DNA from: Neiella holothuriorum
GTDB taxonomy: Bacteria > Pseudomonadota > Gammaproteobacteria > Enterobacterales > Neiellaceae
NCBI RefSeq assembly: GCF_019457915.1
Contig: NZ_JAHZSS010000020.1
Coordinates: 31,421 to 95,420, forward strand
Direction of reading: 5' to 3'
DNA: 64,000 nt
Shown here: piece after piece, positions 11,391-20,200 of the stretch
Numbering within the stretch: the first letter of the stretch is position 1
Layout of the letters: each line of letters opens with the position of its first letter
Made by a program: the position numbers and the translations under genes
The notes under the pieces: model-generated
Seen by the model: only the letters and a program-made list of their open reading frames with translations
Database searches by the model: none
Told to the model about the DNA's origin: nothing

Positions 11391-11678
11391 ATGTTTAAGG
11401 AACGACTAAAAAGGCTACTACAAGAAACGACCGATGCGTTGGCCCAGGCTTTTAGCGCCAATCAAACCCTCGCTGACGACTGGCAACGGTTGCCAACTCA
11501 GCAAGAGTACATGGCCAAGCACGAAGGCAGTGTGCTGGATGCTAGCGGTGTTGCTTGCCATCATTGCGGCTCTGGCGATATTGCTTATCGGCCATTGCAA
11601 AGTGCTAAAGGGCGGCGGCTTGTGCATTTTTGTACATCGTGCAAACGGGCGCTGTTCCGTAGCATGGCGGATTTTTAA
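11391..11678 (+). CDS. Small Cys4 zinc-ribbon-like protein in the thiamine operon
   Basis: A 95-residue protein I do not recognise. The first 50 residues are predicted helical and charged. The second half has two CxxC pairs (Cys56/Cys59 in CHHCGS and Cys81/Cys84 in CTSCKR) spaced like a zinc ribbon, with Arg/Lys-rich flanks. An AAAGGA ribosome site lies upstream of the ATG. It sits between thiH and thiF on the same strand with short gaps, so it is probably co-transcribed. Roles in zinc or sulfur handling for ThiF/ThiS, or in nucleic-acid binding, are guesses. Confidence 0.7.
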   Translation: MFKERLKRLLQETTDALAQAFSANQTLADDWQRLPTQQEYMAKHEGSVLDASGVACHHCGSGDIAYRPLQSAKGRRLVHFCTSCKRALFRSMADF

Positions 11679-11715
11679 CGCTCCAACACTCGACCATGAA
11701 CCATTAAGGCCAACA

Positions 11716-12465
11716 ATGCTCACAGATCGCCAAACTCTCAGATACAGTCGTCATCTATTGCTTGAGCAAGTAGGAGAAGCGGGTCAGTTAAAGCTCAGCA
11801 ATGCCAAAGTGTTGATTGTTGGGTTGGGGGGCTTGGGAAGTCCGGCGGCGTTATATCTGGCAGCTGCAGGGGTGGGCGAATTGCATTTGGTCGATCACGA
11901 CACGGTCGAGCTGAGTAACTTACAACGACAAATTCTGTATCGGCTCAGCGATGTTAGCGAGGCCAAAGTTGACGCCGCCGAGCGCCAACTGACGGCGCTA
12001 AATGACGACCTTGAACTGGTGTTGCATGAAGCTCAAATCAACTCCAGCAATGCCGATGAACTAGTTGGTGATGTGGATCTGGTGCTCGATTGCACCGACA
12101 ATTTTGCCGCTCGCCATGCCATTAATGCGGCGTGCCATTCGGCCCAAATACCGCTGGTGTCGGGCGCAGCCATTCGCCTTGAAGGTCAGCTCGCCGTATT
12201 TGATTTTCGTCAGACTGAGTCGCCCTGTTATGCCTGTTTATACCCTCAAACGGGCCAAGAGCCGCAGCTGAACTGTGCCAATTCAGGCGTGCTTGGCCCT
12301 GTGCTGGGCGTTATTGCCAGCATGCAAGCGCTTGCGGCCATCAAACTCATTGTTGGTTTGCCGGTGACGACTGCAAAGCTGGAATTATTTGATGGCTTGC
12401 ACAGCCAGTGGCAACAGTTTGCGATAACCCCATCGAGCAGCTGCGCGGTGTGCTCACAGGGTTAG
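11716..12465 (+). CDS. thiF: ThiS adenylyltransferase ThiF (HesA/MoeB/ThiF family)
   Basis: A 249-residue E1-like enzyme that adenylates the ThiS C-terminus. The nucleotide-binding loop VLIVGLGGLGSPAALYLAAAGVG, the DHDTVELSNLQRQILY block and the DCTDNF motif are intact. Two zinc-binding CxxC pairs are present (CYAC and the C-terminal CAVC). The ATG at 11716 gives the canonical start MLTDRQTLRYSRHLLL; the frame is open further upstream, but that stretch overlaps the zinc-ribbon gene and does not look like ThiF. The final gene of the operon; its stop overlaps that of the convergent LysE gene by 4 bp. MoeB is an alternative name, but context favours ThiF. Confidence 0.93.
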   Translation: MLTDRQTLRYSRHLLLEQVGEAGQLKLSNAKVLIVGLGGLGSPAALYLAAAGVGELHLVDHDTVELSNLQRQILYRLSDVSEAKVDAAERQLTALNDDLELVLHEAQINSSNADELVGDVDLVLDCTDNFAARHAINAACHSAQIPLVSGAAIRLEGQLAVFDFRQTESPCYACLYPQTGQEPQLNCANSGVLGPVLGVIASMQALAAIKLIVGLPVTTAKLELFDGLHSQWQQFAITPSSSCAVCSQG

Positions 12466-13091
12466 CCCGCAAATAGCCAAACTCCAACCCCTATCATCAG
12501 CGAGCCTGCAATACGGTTCATCAGACGGACATTGGTCGGGCGCAATAACAAATGGCGCAGAGTTTTGCCGCCACTGGCGTAGAGCAGCATACAGACCAAT
12601 TCAAACACTAAAATGAGGCTAACTAACACCAGCAATTGTGGTGCTAGCGGTTGCGACTCGTTGACGAATGGCGGTAGCAATGCAATGTCAAATGCCCAAC
12701 CTTTCGGATTGGCTACGGCGGTGAGGAAACCTTGGCTGAGCAAACTTTTTCGGCTGATTTGAGGCGGTACATCTAATTGCTCTGGAATAGCGAGTTTGCC
12801 GCGTGATCGCCACATTTGAACACCAACCCAAGCAAGATAGAGTGCGCCACAGGTTTTCATCACAATGAAAGCTTGTGGGTATTTCAGCACGACAGCTGCA
12901 ACCCCAACCACGGCACTGGTAGAGACGAGGGCAACGCCCATCAGCTCGCCAATCATCATCCAGCCGGTGCGCTTGACGCCAATGGTCATGCCTAACGTCA
13001 GCGCCAGCGTCATACACATGCCTGGGGTAATCGAGACAAAGAAAAAGGTTGGAATAAATAAGGCGAGTGCTGCGGTATCCATGTTTAACAA
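12462..13091 (-). CDS. LysE/RhtB family amino-acid exporter
   Basis: A 209-residue inner-membrane protein with about six hydrophobic segments. It has the family hallmark near the N-terminus (FFVSITPGMCMTLALTLGM), the AYLAWVGVQMWRS segment and GFLTAVANPKGWAF. Members export amino acids or homoserine lactone-like compounds; the substrate is unknown here. Its stop overlaps the stop of thiF on the other strand. Confidence 0.9.
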   Translation of the reverse strand: MLNMDTAALALFIPTFFFVSITPGMCMTLALTLGMTIGVKRTGWMMIGELMGVALVSTSAVVGVAAVVLKYPQAFIVMKTCGALYLAWVGVQMWRSRGKLAIPEQLDVPPQISRKSLLSQGFLTAVANPKGWAFDIALLPPFVNESQPLAPQLLVLVSLILVFELVCMLLYASGGKTLRHLLLRPTNVRLMNRIAGSLMIGVGVWLFAG

Positions 13092-13413
13092 TGCTGGTAA
13101 CTTAAACGACCCGCGCAGCTTACCACTTCAGCGAGGGAAGGTGCGATTGATGTTGCCTTGCTCGCATTCTCAAGCTTGTTGCCGTCGCCTTCGTAGACGT
13201 TGCTCTATGCTTGGTTAATCGAGGCTGCGCTGCTTTAAGCCAATTTCTAAAGCTCTTCCGCAAACGTATCCAATAATGAATCGTGCAGCAGAGTGTAATG
13301 CGCTGAGATGCCTTAACAATAAATGGGGCAGTTTGTGGGCGAGCAATGCGATCTTTTTACAGTGGCTTGCGTAACGACAGTGATCTGCTTAGGAATGAAT
13401 ATTAGAGGGTAAT
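13092..13413. other. Intergenic stretch without a recognisable gene
   Basis: This 322-bp gap separates the divergent LysE and glutathione-peroxidase genes. I find no convincing reading frame, repeat or RNA here. It presumably holds both promoters, but no strong -35/-10 pair stands out. An AGAGGG ribosome site ends it, just before the peroxidase ATG. Confidence 0.6.
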
Positions 13414-13893
13414 ATGACGGATTTTTACGCCATTGAGGCGATTAGCAACAAAGGCGATACCATCTCCATGGGCCAATACAAAGGCCAAGTTCTGTTGATC
13501 GTTAACACGGCTTCAGCTTGTGGTTTCACGCCTCAGTATCAAGGGCTTCAGGCGCTCTATGAGACTTACGAAGCACAAGGATTTAAGGTGTTAGCATTTC
13601 CTTGTAATCAGTTTGGTAAACAAGAGGCTGGCGATGACGCTGAGATACGTCAGTTTTGCGATCTAAATTTCAATATCAGCTTTCCACTATTTCAAAAAAT
13701 TGAAGTCAATGGCGCGGGAGCCCATCCCTTATACCAATTTTTGACCGATGCGAAGCGCGGCTTGCTGGGAAGCAAAGCAGTAAAATGGAACTTCACCAAG
13801 TTCTTGGTTGATCGCAATGGCAACGTCATGCAGCGGTACGCACCAACGACCAAGCCCGAAGAACTCGTGCCCGAGATCGAGGCTTTGCTGTAA
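13414..13893 (+). CDS. Glutathione peroxidase family (thiol peroxidase) protein
   Basis: A 159-residue enzyme that reduces peroxides. The catalytic Cys36 lies in NTASACGFTPQY (the selenocysteine position in animal enzymes), followed by FPCNQFGKQE with the conserved Gln and second Cys, and VKWNFTKFLVDRNG with the catalytic Trp and Asn. It is BtuE-like and probably thioredoxin-reducible. It starts with a strong ribosome site. It converges on msrA, another oxidative-repair gene. Confidence 0.93.
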   Translation: MTDFYAIEAISNKGDTISMGQYKGQVLLIVNTASACGFTPQYQGLQALYETYEAQGFKVLAFPCNQFGKQEAGDDAEIRQFCDLNFNISFPLFQKIEVNGAGAHPLYQFLTDAKRGLLGSKAVKWNFTKFLVDRNGNVMQRYAPTTKPEELVPEIEALL

Positions 13894-13976
13894 TCGGTTG
13901 AAAATGGTTGAACGAACCAAGCCGCGCTTACTTGCTTGTTTGCCTGAAGCGCAGCTTAGTATGCGGCGGCAGACGC

Positions 13977-14507
13977 TTAGTCGTCTGCTTTCAGCAGGGG
14001 CAGCCAACGCTTGCGCAGTTTAGCCAGTTTCGGTGGGATCACCGCGTTGCAATAAACTTGTTGCGGATTACGTGCAAAATAGTCTTGGTGATAGTTTTCG
14101 GCCGCATAGTAGTTATTTATTTCGGTGACTTCGGTAACGATTGGGGCATCGAAGTCAGCACTATGCTGGGAAATATAAGCTTCGGCTTGTTGTTGTTGCT
14201 GCTCACTGTGATAGAACACAGCTGAACGATACTGAGTGCCTACGTCTTCGCCTTGACGATTGAGAGTCGTGGGATCATGGCTGGTGAAGAAAACGTTCAG
14301 CAAATCTTCAAAGCCAATCTGGCTTTCGTCAAACTCAATTTGAATCACTTCGGCATGACCTGTTTGGCCGCTGCAGACTTGTTCGTAGGTAGGGTTTTGA
14401 GTGGTGCCGCCAGCATAGCCTGAGGCAATACCATGAACACCGCGAAGGCGCTTAAACACTGCTTCAACACACCAGAAGCAACCGCCCGCAAAAGTAGCCG
14501 TTTGCAT
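13977..14507 (-). CDS. msrA: Peptide methionine-S-sulfoxide reductase MsrA
   Basis: A 176-residue enzyme that repairs the S-form of methionine sulfoxide. The active site GGCFWCVEA has catalytic Cys10, followed by YAGG, YEQVCSGQTGHAEVIQIEFDE and the HDPTTLNRQGEDVGTQYRSAVFY block. No MsrB domain is fused, and none is adjacent. Confidence 0.97.
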   Translation of the reverse strand: MQTATFAGGCFWCVEAVFKRLRGVHGIASGYAGGTTQNPTYEQVCSGQTGHAEVIQIEFDESQIGFEDLLNVFFTSHDPTTLNRQGEDVGTQYRSAVFYHSEQQQQQAEAYISQHSADFDAPIVTEVTEINNYYAAENYHQDYFARNPQQVYCNAVIPPKLAKLRKRWLPLLKADD

Positions 14508-14578
14508 AATCGAGCCTTATTCTTTAAAAAACAATGGGCTCAAGTGTAATGGAATTTTGGGGTAATTCGCAGCGGGTT

Positions 14579-14755
14579 TTAGCGGGTTGCTTGAAAGTCG
14601 CTCAACTCAAGGGTGACACGCTGAAGTTTGCGCAAGTGATCAAGAAGGCGTTCTCTACTAGGATCATCTTGTGCCACAGCATTCACAATATCTTCCGCTT
14701 GTGCGCATAATTGGTTTAAATTCTTACTTAGACTGACTAGTTCATTCACTGTCAT
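14579..14755 (-). CDS. Small uncharacterised helical protein (58 aa)
   Basis: An ATG-started frame of 58 residues (begins MTVNELVSLSKNLNQLCAQ, ends LSDFQATR) fills most of the gap between msrA and the K+ channel gene. It is amphipathic and helical with heptad-like Leu spacing and no membrane segment. A GAGG lies about 9 nt upstream of the ATG. It lies about 70 bp upstream of msrA on the same strand and could share its transcript. Coding status rests on composition and a plausible ribosome site only. Confidence 0.5.
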   Translation of the reverse strand: MTVNELVSLSKNLNQLCAQAEDIVNAVAQDDPSRERLLDHLRKLQRVTLELSDFQATR

Positions 14756-14889
14756 GGCGATGGCCTCAATCCGTTGAGATGCTGTTTGGTGGCGAGTTGA
14801 TCGAATCGAAACTATCAGGTCAACAGACCTCTCGTCAATTTTAAGTTGTTGGCAAAATCGGAGCGAGTTCGCAGCAACGGAGGCTCAAA

Positions 14890-15675
14890 TTGAATAACCA
14901 AGTCGAAAATATAACCCCACATCACCGAGATTCGCTTCGCATCACCACGCTCTATGAGCTGATGATGATGTTGTTATCCATCGTGTCGGTGGTATTGGCG
15001 TTGTTGTTACTGATTAAAGACATGGATCCGGGCCTCTATCGATTGTTGAGAAGCTTTGATTTGATTGTCTGCGGGGTCTTCTTTCTGGCGTTCTGGACGG
15101 GCTTTTGGCGCGCTGAACACAAATGGGAGTACGCCAAATCCCATTGGTTTGATTTAGTGGCGGCCATTCCATTTAATGAGTCGTTGCGGCTGTTGCGCGT
15201 GGTACAGGTTTATCGCGTGATTCGAGTGCTTTACCTGTCCAAAGGTAAGTTTGAATTTAGCTTTGTGTCGCGCCTAAGTAATACAGTGGCAGGTTTGCTG
15301 TTGCTGGAGCTACTGGTTATTTTTGTCGGTTCGTTTGTTGTGTTTTACCTCGAAACGGGCCTTGCAAACGCCCCGATTACTGAACCAGATGAAGCAATTT
15401 GGTGGGCGTTAGTCACCGTGTCGACTGTTGGTTATGGTGACTTTTATCCCATTACCGAAGGAGGGCGACTGGCGGCAAGCGTCCTTATTGTCATTGGTGT
15501 GGGTAATTATGGTTTGTTATCGGGTTATTTTGCGCAGCAATTCTTGGGGCGGGATGAGGAAGAAGATGATCTTCGGCAAGCGGTGCTTGATACGCATGCC
15601 GAAGTAAAATCATTGCGTGCGGATCTAAAAGAGGTGCGTCAGCAACTCTCTGAATTGACCAAGCAACGGGATTAG
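14890..15675 (+). CDS. Voltage-gated-type potassium channel protein
   Basis: A 261-residue six-helix inner-membrane channel. Residues 99-115 hold an S4-like helix with regularly spaced Arg (LLRVVQVYRVIRVL), so it may sense voltage. The selectivity filter TVGYGD is at 179-184 within ALVTVSTVGYGDFYP. A C-terminal acidic, coiled-coil tail (about 220-261) probably drives assembly. The start is TTG, backed by a GGAGG ribosome site 6-8 nt upstream. There is no RCK/TrkA domain. Its stop overlaps that of the convergent DUF4250 gene by 4 bp. Confidence 0.92.
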   Translation: MNNQVENITPHHRDSLRITTLYELMMMLLSIVSVVLALLLLIKDMDPGLYRLLRSFDLIVCGVFFLAFWTGFWRAEHKWEYAKSHWFDLVAAIPFNESLRLLRVVQVYRVIRVLYLSKGKFEFSFVSRLSNTVAGLLLLELLVIFVGSFVVFYLETGLANAPITEPDEAIWWALVTVSTVGYGDFYPITEGGRLAASVLIVIGVGNYGLLSGYFAQQFLGRDEEEDDLRQAVLDTHAEVKSLRADLKEVRQQLSELTKQRD

Positions 15676-15866
15676 ACGGCGGTAAATTGGTTATGAATGG
15701 CGTCGTAATGATAGCCAATCATTGATAGTCGTTGCTGCAAGCCACCAGCGTCTATGTCATAGCAATCAGCTAAATCATCAACACTTGAACATTCGTGACG
15801 TAGCTTCATATTAATGATGCCAAGCAACATGCTAGGATCCATAGCGTTGTAATTTGACAAGTCCAT
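15672..15866 (-). CDS. DUF4250 family small protein
   Basis: A 64-residue protein matching the DUF4250 pattern: an N-terminal LSNYNAMDPSMLLGIINMKLRHE, a central acidic CSSVDDLADCYDID block and a C-terminal GYHYDAIHNQF. It is soluble and helical. Its function is not known. It stands alone, with GGAG upstream of the ATG (rev. strand). Confidence 0.85.
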   Translation of the reverse strand: MDLSNYNAMDPSMLLGIINMKLRHECSSVDDLADCYDIDAGGLQQRLSMIGYHYDAIHNQFTAV

Positions 15867-15954
15867 AACCGACTCCTCTTAGTAAGGTTCTTTTTAAGGC
15901 TAGTCATCAGTTGCATCAATTGCATAAAAAACAACCAGAGGGATCTGGAGTCTT

Positions 15955-16863
15955 GTGATCAAGGTTAAGTCTGAATCAGCCATGCTCAACACCAAAGCCA
16001 ATAAACGACAAATTGCCACCTACCGTTACCGCAACGCTCGCTACATTTTGTTTGAACGTTGTCAGGGCGAAGTTGCTCGTTTTGCGCGTTACCTACAGCA
16101 AAGTCATAGTTACGCGTCTGCCTATATTTCTGAGTCACCAACAAAGCGTATTGGCGACAAAGTAGCGCGGATGATGGAGCAGGCGTTTTCGTTGGAAACG
16201 AGTTGGTTGGATAGCGATCGCAGCCAACGCTGGGATCAGCGCTTGCGTGATGCGATTGGCGGCGGTGTGCATCCGCTCGACCAGCAACATCAAGATTCTC
16301 CCGAGCTTGATCATCAACGTTGGTTAAGTCAGCTGGCGGTGTTGCCGGAATCCGGCCCTCAGCTCATTCAAACGGGCTTTGCCTGTCAGCAGCGATTGGC
16401 ACAAATTCAACAGCAAGTTGAGCAACTTAACCGGCTACAACGGGCGATTCTTGCCAAATCAACCCAGCTTTATGAACGTGACTTAGAGAGCCAGTTATTG
16501 GGGCTCGGTTATGTGGTGCAACCACCGTCACAAGAGCAAGGCGCGGTATTTCGAATTTGGCATGGCGACCCCGCCATTAAGCTGTGTTTGCAGTTGCGTG
16601 TGGCGTTGGCGTTTGAGCCGGTACTGCAATTAACGCCGTTGCCGCCTGCGGTAAAGGAAGTGATTGCGATTCCATTTGTTGAGCCCCATTCACATCAGCC
16701 GAGTTATATCTTTATGGCGGCAGACGCGCGCAGCAGCCGTTTTGATGCCAGCCGATTAAAGTGGATCGACAACGCGCTGTGGTTAATGGGTGTGGATGGC
16801 AGTAAACAACGGGACATGACCTCGGCACTTCGGCTCGACCCGTTGTTTCAGCAAGCTAACTAA
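15955..16863 (+). CDS. Uncharacterised protein with an Xre-like N-terminal helix-turn-helix
   Basis: A 302-residue protein. Residues about 25-85 resemble the DNA-binding end of CI/Xre-type repressors (RFARYLQQSHSYASAYIS, then RIGDKVARMMEQAFSLETSWLD). A Gln-rich helical middle (about 130-180, likely coiled coil) leads to a C-terminal alpha/beta domain of unknown family (about 190-295). There is no LexA-type protease dyad that I can see. The start is GTG; the ATG nine codons later is an alternative. It is monocistronic and converges on the monooxygenase gene. A transcription factor sensing an unknown signal is the likely role. Confidence 0.6.
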   Translation: MIKVKSESAMLNTKANKRQIATYRYRNARYILFERCQGEVARFARYLQQSHSYASAYISESPTKRIGDKVARMMEQAFSLETSWLDSDRSQRWDQRLRDAIGGGVHPLDQQHQDSPELDHQRWLSQLAVLPESGPQLIQTGFACQQRLAQIQQQVEQLNRLQRAILAKSTQLYERDLESQLLGLGYVVQPPSQEQGAVFRIWHGDPAIKLCLQLRVALAFEPVLQLTPLPPAVKEVIAIPFVEPHSHQPSYIFMAADARSSRFDASRLKWIDNALWLMGVDGSKQRDMTSALRLDPLFQQAN

Positions 16864-16864
16864 A

Positions 16865-17221
16865 TCAGCCGCCTAGTTTAGGGGCGTCAAAGTTGTTCGG
16901 CTCATCACTATAAACCGTCACATTCCAAGCCTCTGCTAAACCATCTTCGGCTAAGCATTGCTGTTCAAAAAACTGCTGAATGGCCGAGCGCTGGCAATGC
17001 GCCGCAAACACGTCGTGATTGGCCCAAATCTCGTTAAACACAATCGGATAATCACTCGTGCCGCCAGCAAACTCACTTTCGACCATGCGAGTGACTGTGT
17101 ATTGAACGCAGCCATCTTCCCGCAGCGTGTCGGGTTCAAGTGCTTGAAGGACACGAAATAGGGCATCTTGCTGACCCGGTTTGGCTCGAAATTGAGCCAG
17201 GCAATATACTTTTGAAGACAT
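16865..17221 (-). CDS. Antibiotic biosynthesis monooxygenase (ABM/YgiN-like) family protein
   Basis: A 118-residue ferredoxin-fold protein. The pattern LAQFRAKPGQQDALFRVLQAL, then EDGCVQYTVTR, FNEIWANHDVFAAHCQR is that of ABM/quinol-monooxygenase-like small enzymes. Substrate is unknown. It lies 70 bp after the giant hybrid kinase gene on the same strand. Confidence 0.85.
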   Translation of the reverse strand: MSSKVYCLAQFRAKPGQQDALFRVLQALEPDTLREDGCVQYTVTRMVESEFAGGTSDYPIVFNEIWANHDVFAAHCQRSAIQQFFEQQCLAEDGLAEAWNVTVYSDEPNNFDAPKLGG

Positions 17222-17235
17222 GGTGTTCTCACAAC

Positions 17236-17256
17236 AATCCGGCGGTTCGCCGGATT
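17236..17256 (-). repeat. Hairpin before the ABM gene
   Basis: A 9-bp perfect stem (AATCCGGCG at 17236-17244 with CGCCGGATT at 17248-17256) with a 3-nt loop. A second stem (GCGCTC/GAGCGC) lies at about 17272-17287. Both fall between the hybrid kinase stop and the ABM start; neither has a T-tract. Confidence 0.5.
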
Positions 17257-17290
17257 TAGATTATGGTGCGAGCGCTCTTGCGAGCGCCGG

Positions 17291-20200
17291 TTATTCGTTC
17301 AACGGCAACAGCAAACGTAGCTCTTCTAGGGTGTCTTTCGCCGTATCGAAGTCATACTTATCTAAATGCTGCGCCAGCAGGTTGATCTTACCCTGAATTT
17401 CGGTAGGAAATGCCTGCTCGGCCCATTGAGCCACAATATCTTGCGCATCAACATCAAAATCTTCAATCAAATCCGCTAACTGGTCGATTTGTTGCTGAAT
17501 GACTTGAGTTGATGCTTGGGCTTGAGGAACGGCTGTTTCACCATGACTAAAGACGCCGCGGATCTCGTGAAGTACCTGTTCTAACGCTTGTTGCGTTAAC
17601 TCAAGCTGAGTTTGGATTGTTTCGGTTTCTGCTTGTTTTGCGGTACTGAGTTCAAGGTTGTCTGCAAAAGCTTGTAATTCTATCGCGCCGATATTGCCGG
17701 CATTGCCTTTAAGCGTATGGGCAATGCGCGTTGCATCTGACCATGCGAGTTCGGCCCATGCATCGTTAAAGCGCGGGTAGAAATCACTTTGCCCTTCAAC
17801 GAAACGCCGTAACAATTTTTGATATAGCTTGTCGTTGCCGTTACAAGTTTTGAGCCCTAACTTGGTATCAATATGAACAAATTTGAGCTCATCAGTTGGC
17901 GCAGCGGATAACTCAGAGAGGCTCTCCGAAGAGGTGTCGCTGGTCTCTGGGGGAATGACGTTACTTGGCGTAATCCATTTGGACATGGTGGTAAACATAT
18001 CGCTGACTTTAATTGGTTTGGATATGTAGTCGTTCATGCCCGCGGTAATTACTTTTTCGCGGTCGCCCGACATCGCATTGGCGGTCATTGCGATAATGGC
18101 GATGTCTTTGTTGAATTCACGAATTTTTGCCGTGGCAGTGTAGCCATCCATGACCGGCATCTGAATGTCCATCAAAACGCCATCAAACTGCATTTTGCGC
18201 ACTTTATCGACGGCAATTTCGCCATTTTCGGCCAGCTCAACTTGGATCTGCGCACTTTTTAATAAGTCGATAGCAAGCTCCTGATTAAGCTCGTTATCTT
18301 CTACCAGTAATACATGCGCGCCGGTTAATTTGCCTTGGCTAGCTGCATTTTCTTCCTGCCTCAATGCTGCGCGCTGAGTGACTTTGTACTCGCGCCCCAT
18401 GATGGTTATCATGGCATCAAACACTGACGATGATGTGAGTGGTTTGCGGAGGAACTGATCGATGCCTCGGTCGCGCGCTTTTTCTTTATCGGCATCTTTG
18501 GCACTGGCTGACACCATAATAAAGCCGCGAAGCTTGTTGTCTGCGGCCTCTTTCAAGCGGATACAGGTTTCGATGCCGTCTAACCCTGGCATCTTCCAGT
18601 CAATCAGCGCCAAATCAAAGGTTCGTTGATCCTCTTCGATGAGCGCGATGGCTTGTGGCCCAGAGGATACTTTGGTGACATCGCAGCCCATCGACATCAT
18701 GATGTTCGACAACACTTCAAGGGCGGATAGGTTGTCATCAACCAACAGCACGCGCAGGCCGTCTAAGTTGAGTTTTTCCAGTTCATCTAACTCGGCGGTT
18801 TGCTCGCTAATACCAAACCAGCCGGTGAAGACAAAATTACTACCATGACCGGCAATGCTATGTAGCCAAATCTCGCCGCCCATCAGCTCGACCAAACTCT
18901 TGCTGATGGTTAGGCCTAGACCGGTGCCACCATATTTGCGAGTGGTTGATGTGTCTGCTTGCGAGAACGACTGAAAGAGACGCGCTTGCTGCTCTGGTGT
19001 CATTCCAATGCCGGTATCTTTTACCGCAAACTCCAGCTTCACTTTGGATGGCAGTCGCTCGACAACTTTTACGCCAACAACCACTTCACCATGATCGGTA
19101 AATTTGACGGCGTTAGAGCCTAAGTTCAGTAAAATTTGGTGCAAACGCAAGGGGTCGCCGAGTAAGTGTTTGGGTACATCCGCCGCGATATCAAACAACA
19201 GCTCAAGTTGCTTCTCTTCCACTTTAAAGGTTAGTACGTTGGCTAAGCTTTCCATGGAATCATCGAGCCTGAAATCGATGGCTTCGATCTCTAATTTGCC
19301 CGCCTCTATTTTTGAAAAGTCGAGGATGTCATTGATGATCCCGAGGAGTGATTCGGCGGCATTGTGAGCTTTGGTGATGTAGTTATGGGCTCTGCTACTG
19401 AGTTCGGTTTGCAGGGCGAGGCTCGACATGCCGATGATGGCATTCATTGGCGTGCGAATTTCATGACTCATGTTGGCCAAAAAGTCGGATTTGGCTTGAT
19501 TAGCATCGCGCAACGCTTGTGAGGCTTGATAGTCGGCTGACACATCACGAACGGAAATGATGGTGAGTAACTCATTGGATAGCTGAATCGGCGTGAGTGA
19601 CGCTTCAACATACACGCGCTCACCGTGTAGCAGCTGAATTTGCAGCTCTTCGTCGCGCAATAAGTCTTGTGGTTTGGGGGCTAGCAGGTAATTGTCGATG
19701 GCTGAACGAACCAGCGACTGTTGCTCGGCGATAAAGAAATCAATGAACTGTCTGGTTTTGAGCTTCTCTTCAGACATGCCGATCAGGCCACAAGCCGCTT
19801 GGTTGGCTTGTTGAATTTCGCCTTGGTTGTTTTGGGTAAACATGGCCGTTGGCGCGCTATGAAGAATAAGCTGGGTATCTTTTTCGGACTGCTTTAATCG
19901 CTCCTGTTTGGCGTTCAGCTCTTGTGTCCGTTCATTCACCAAGTCTTCTAACTCAGCACGCGAACGCGTTGAAACTTCATGAGCGTGGCGCCCTACAACT
20001 AAGGTAAAGACAGTAATGGACACGATGGTCGTTAAGGTGATGAAGAGGGTAAATAACAGCAACTCTCGTACACCTTCGAAATCGTAAAGCACTTCCTCTA
20101 AGTCGATTTCTGCCACCACGCCAAACCCGAATTGCGGCAGCCAACGCCAAGAGCCGAGAACTTTTTCACCGCGATAATCGAGGTATTCATGGATATTTTT

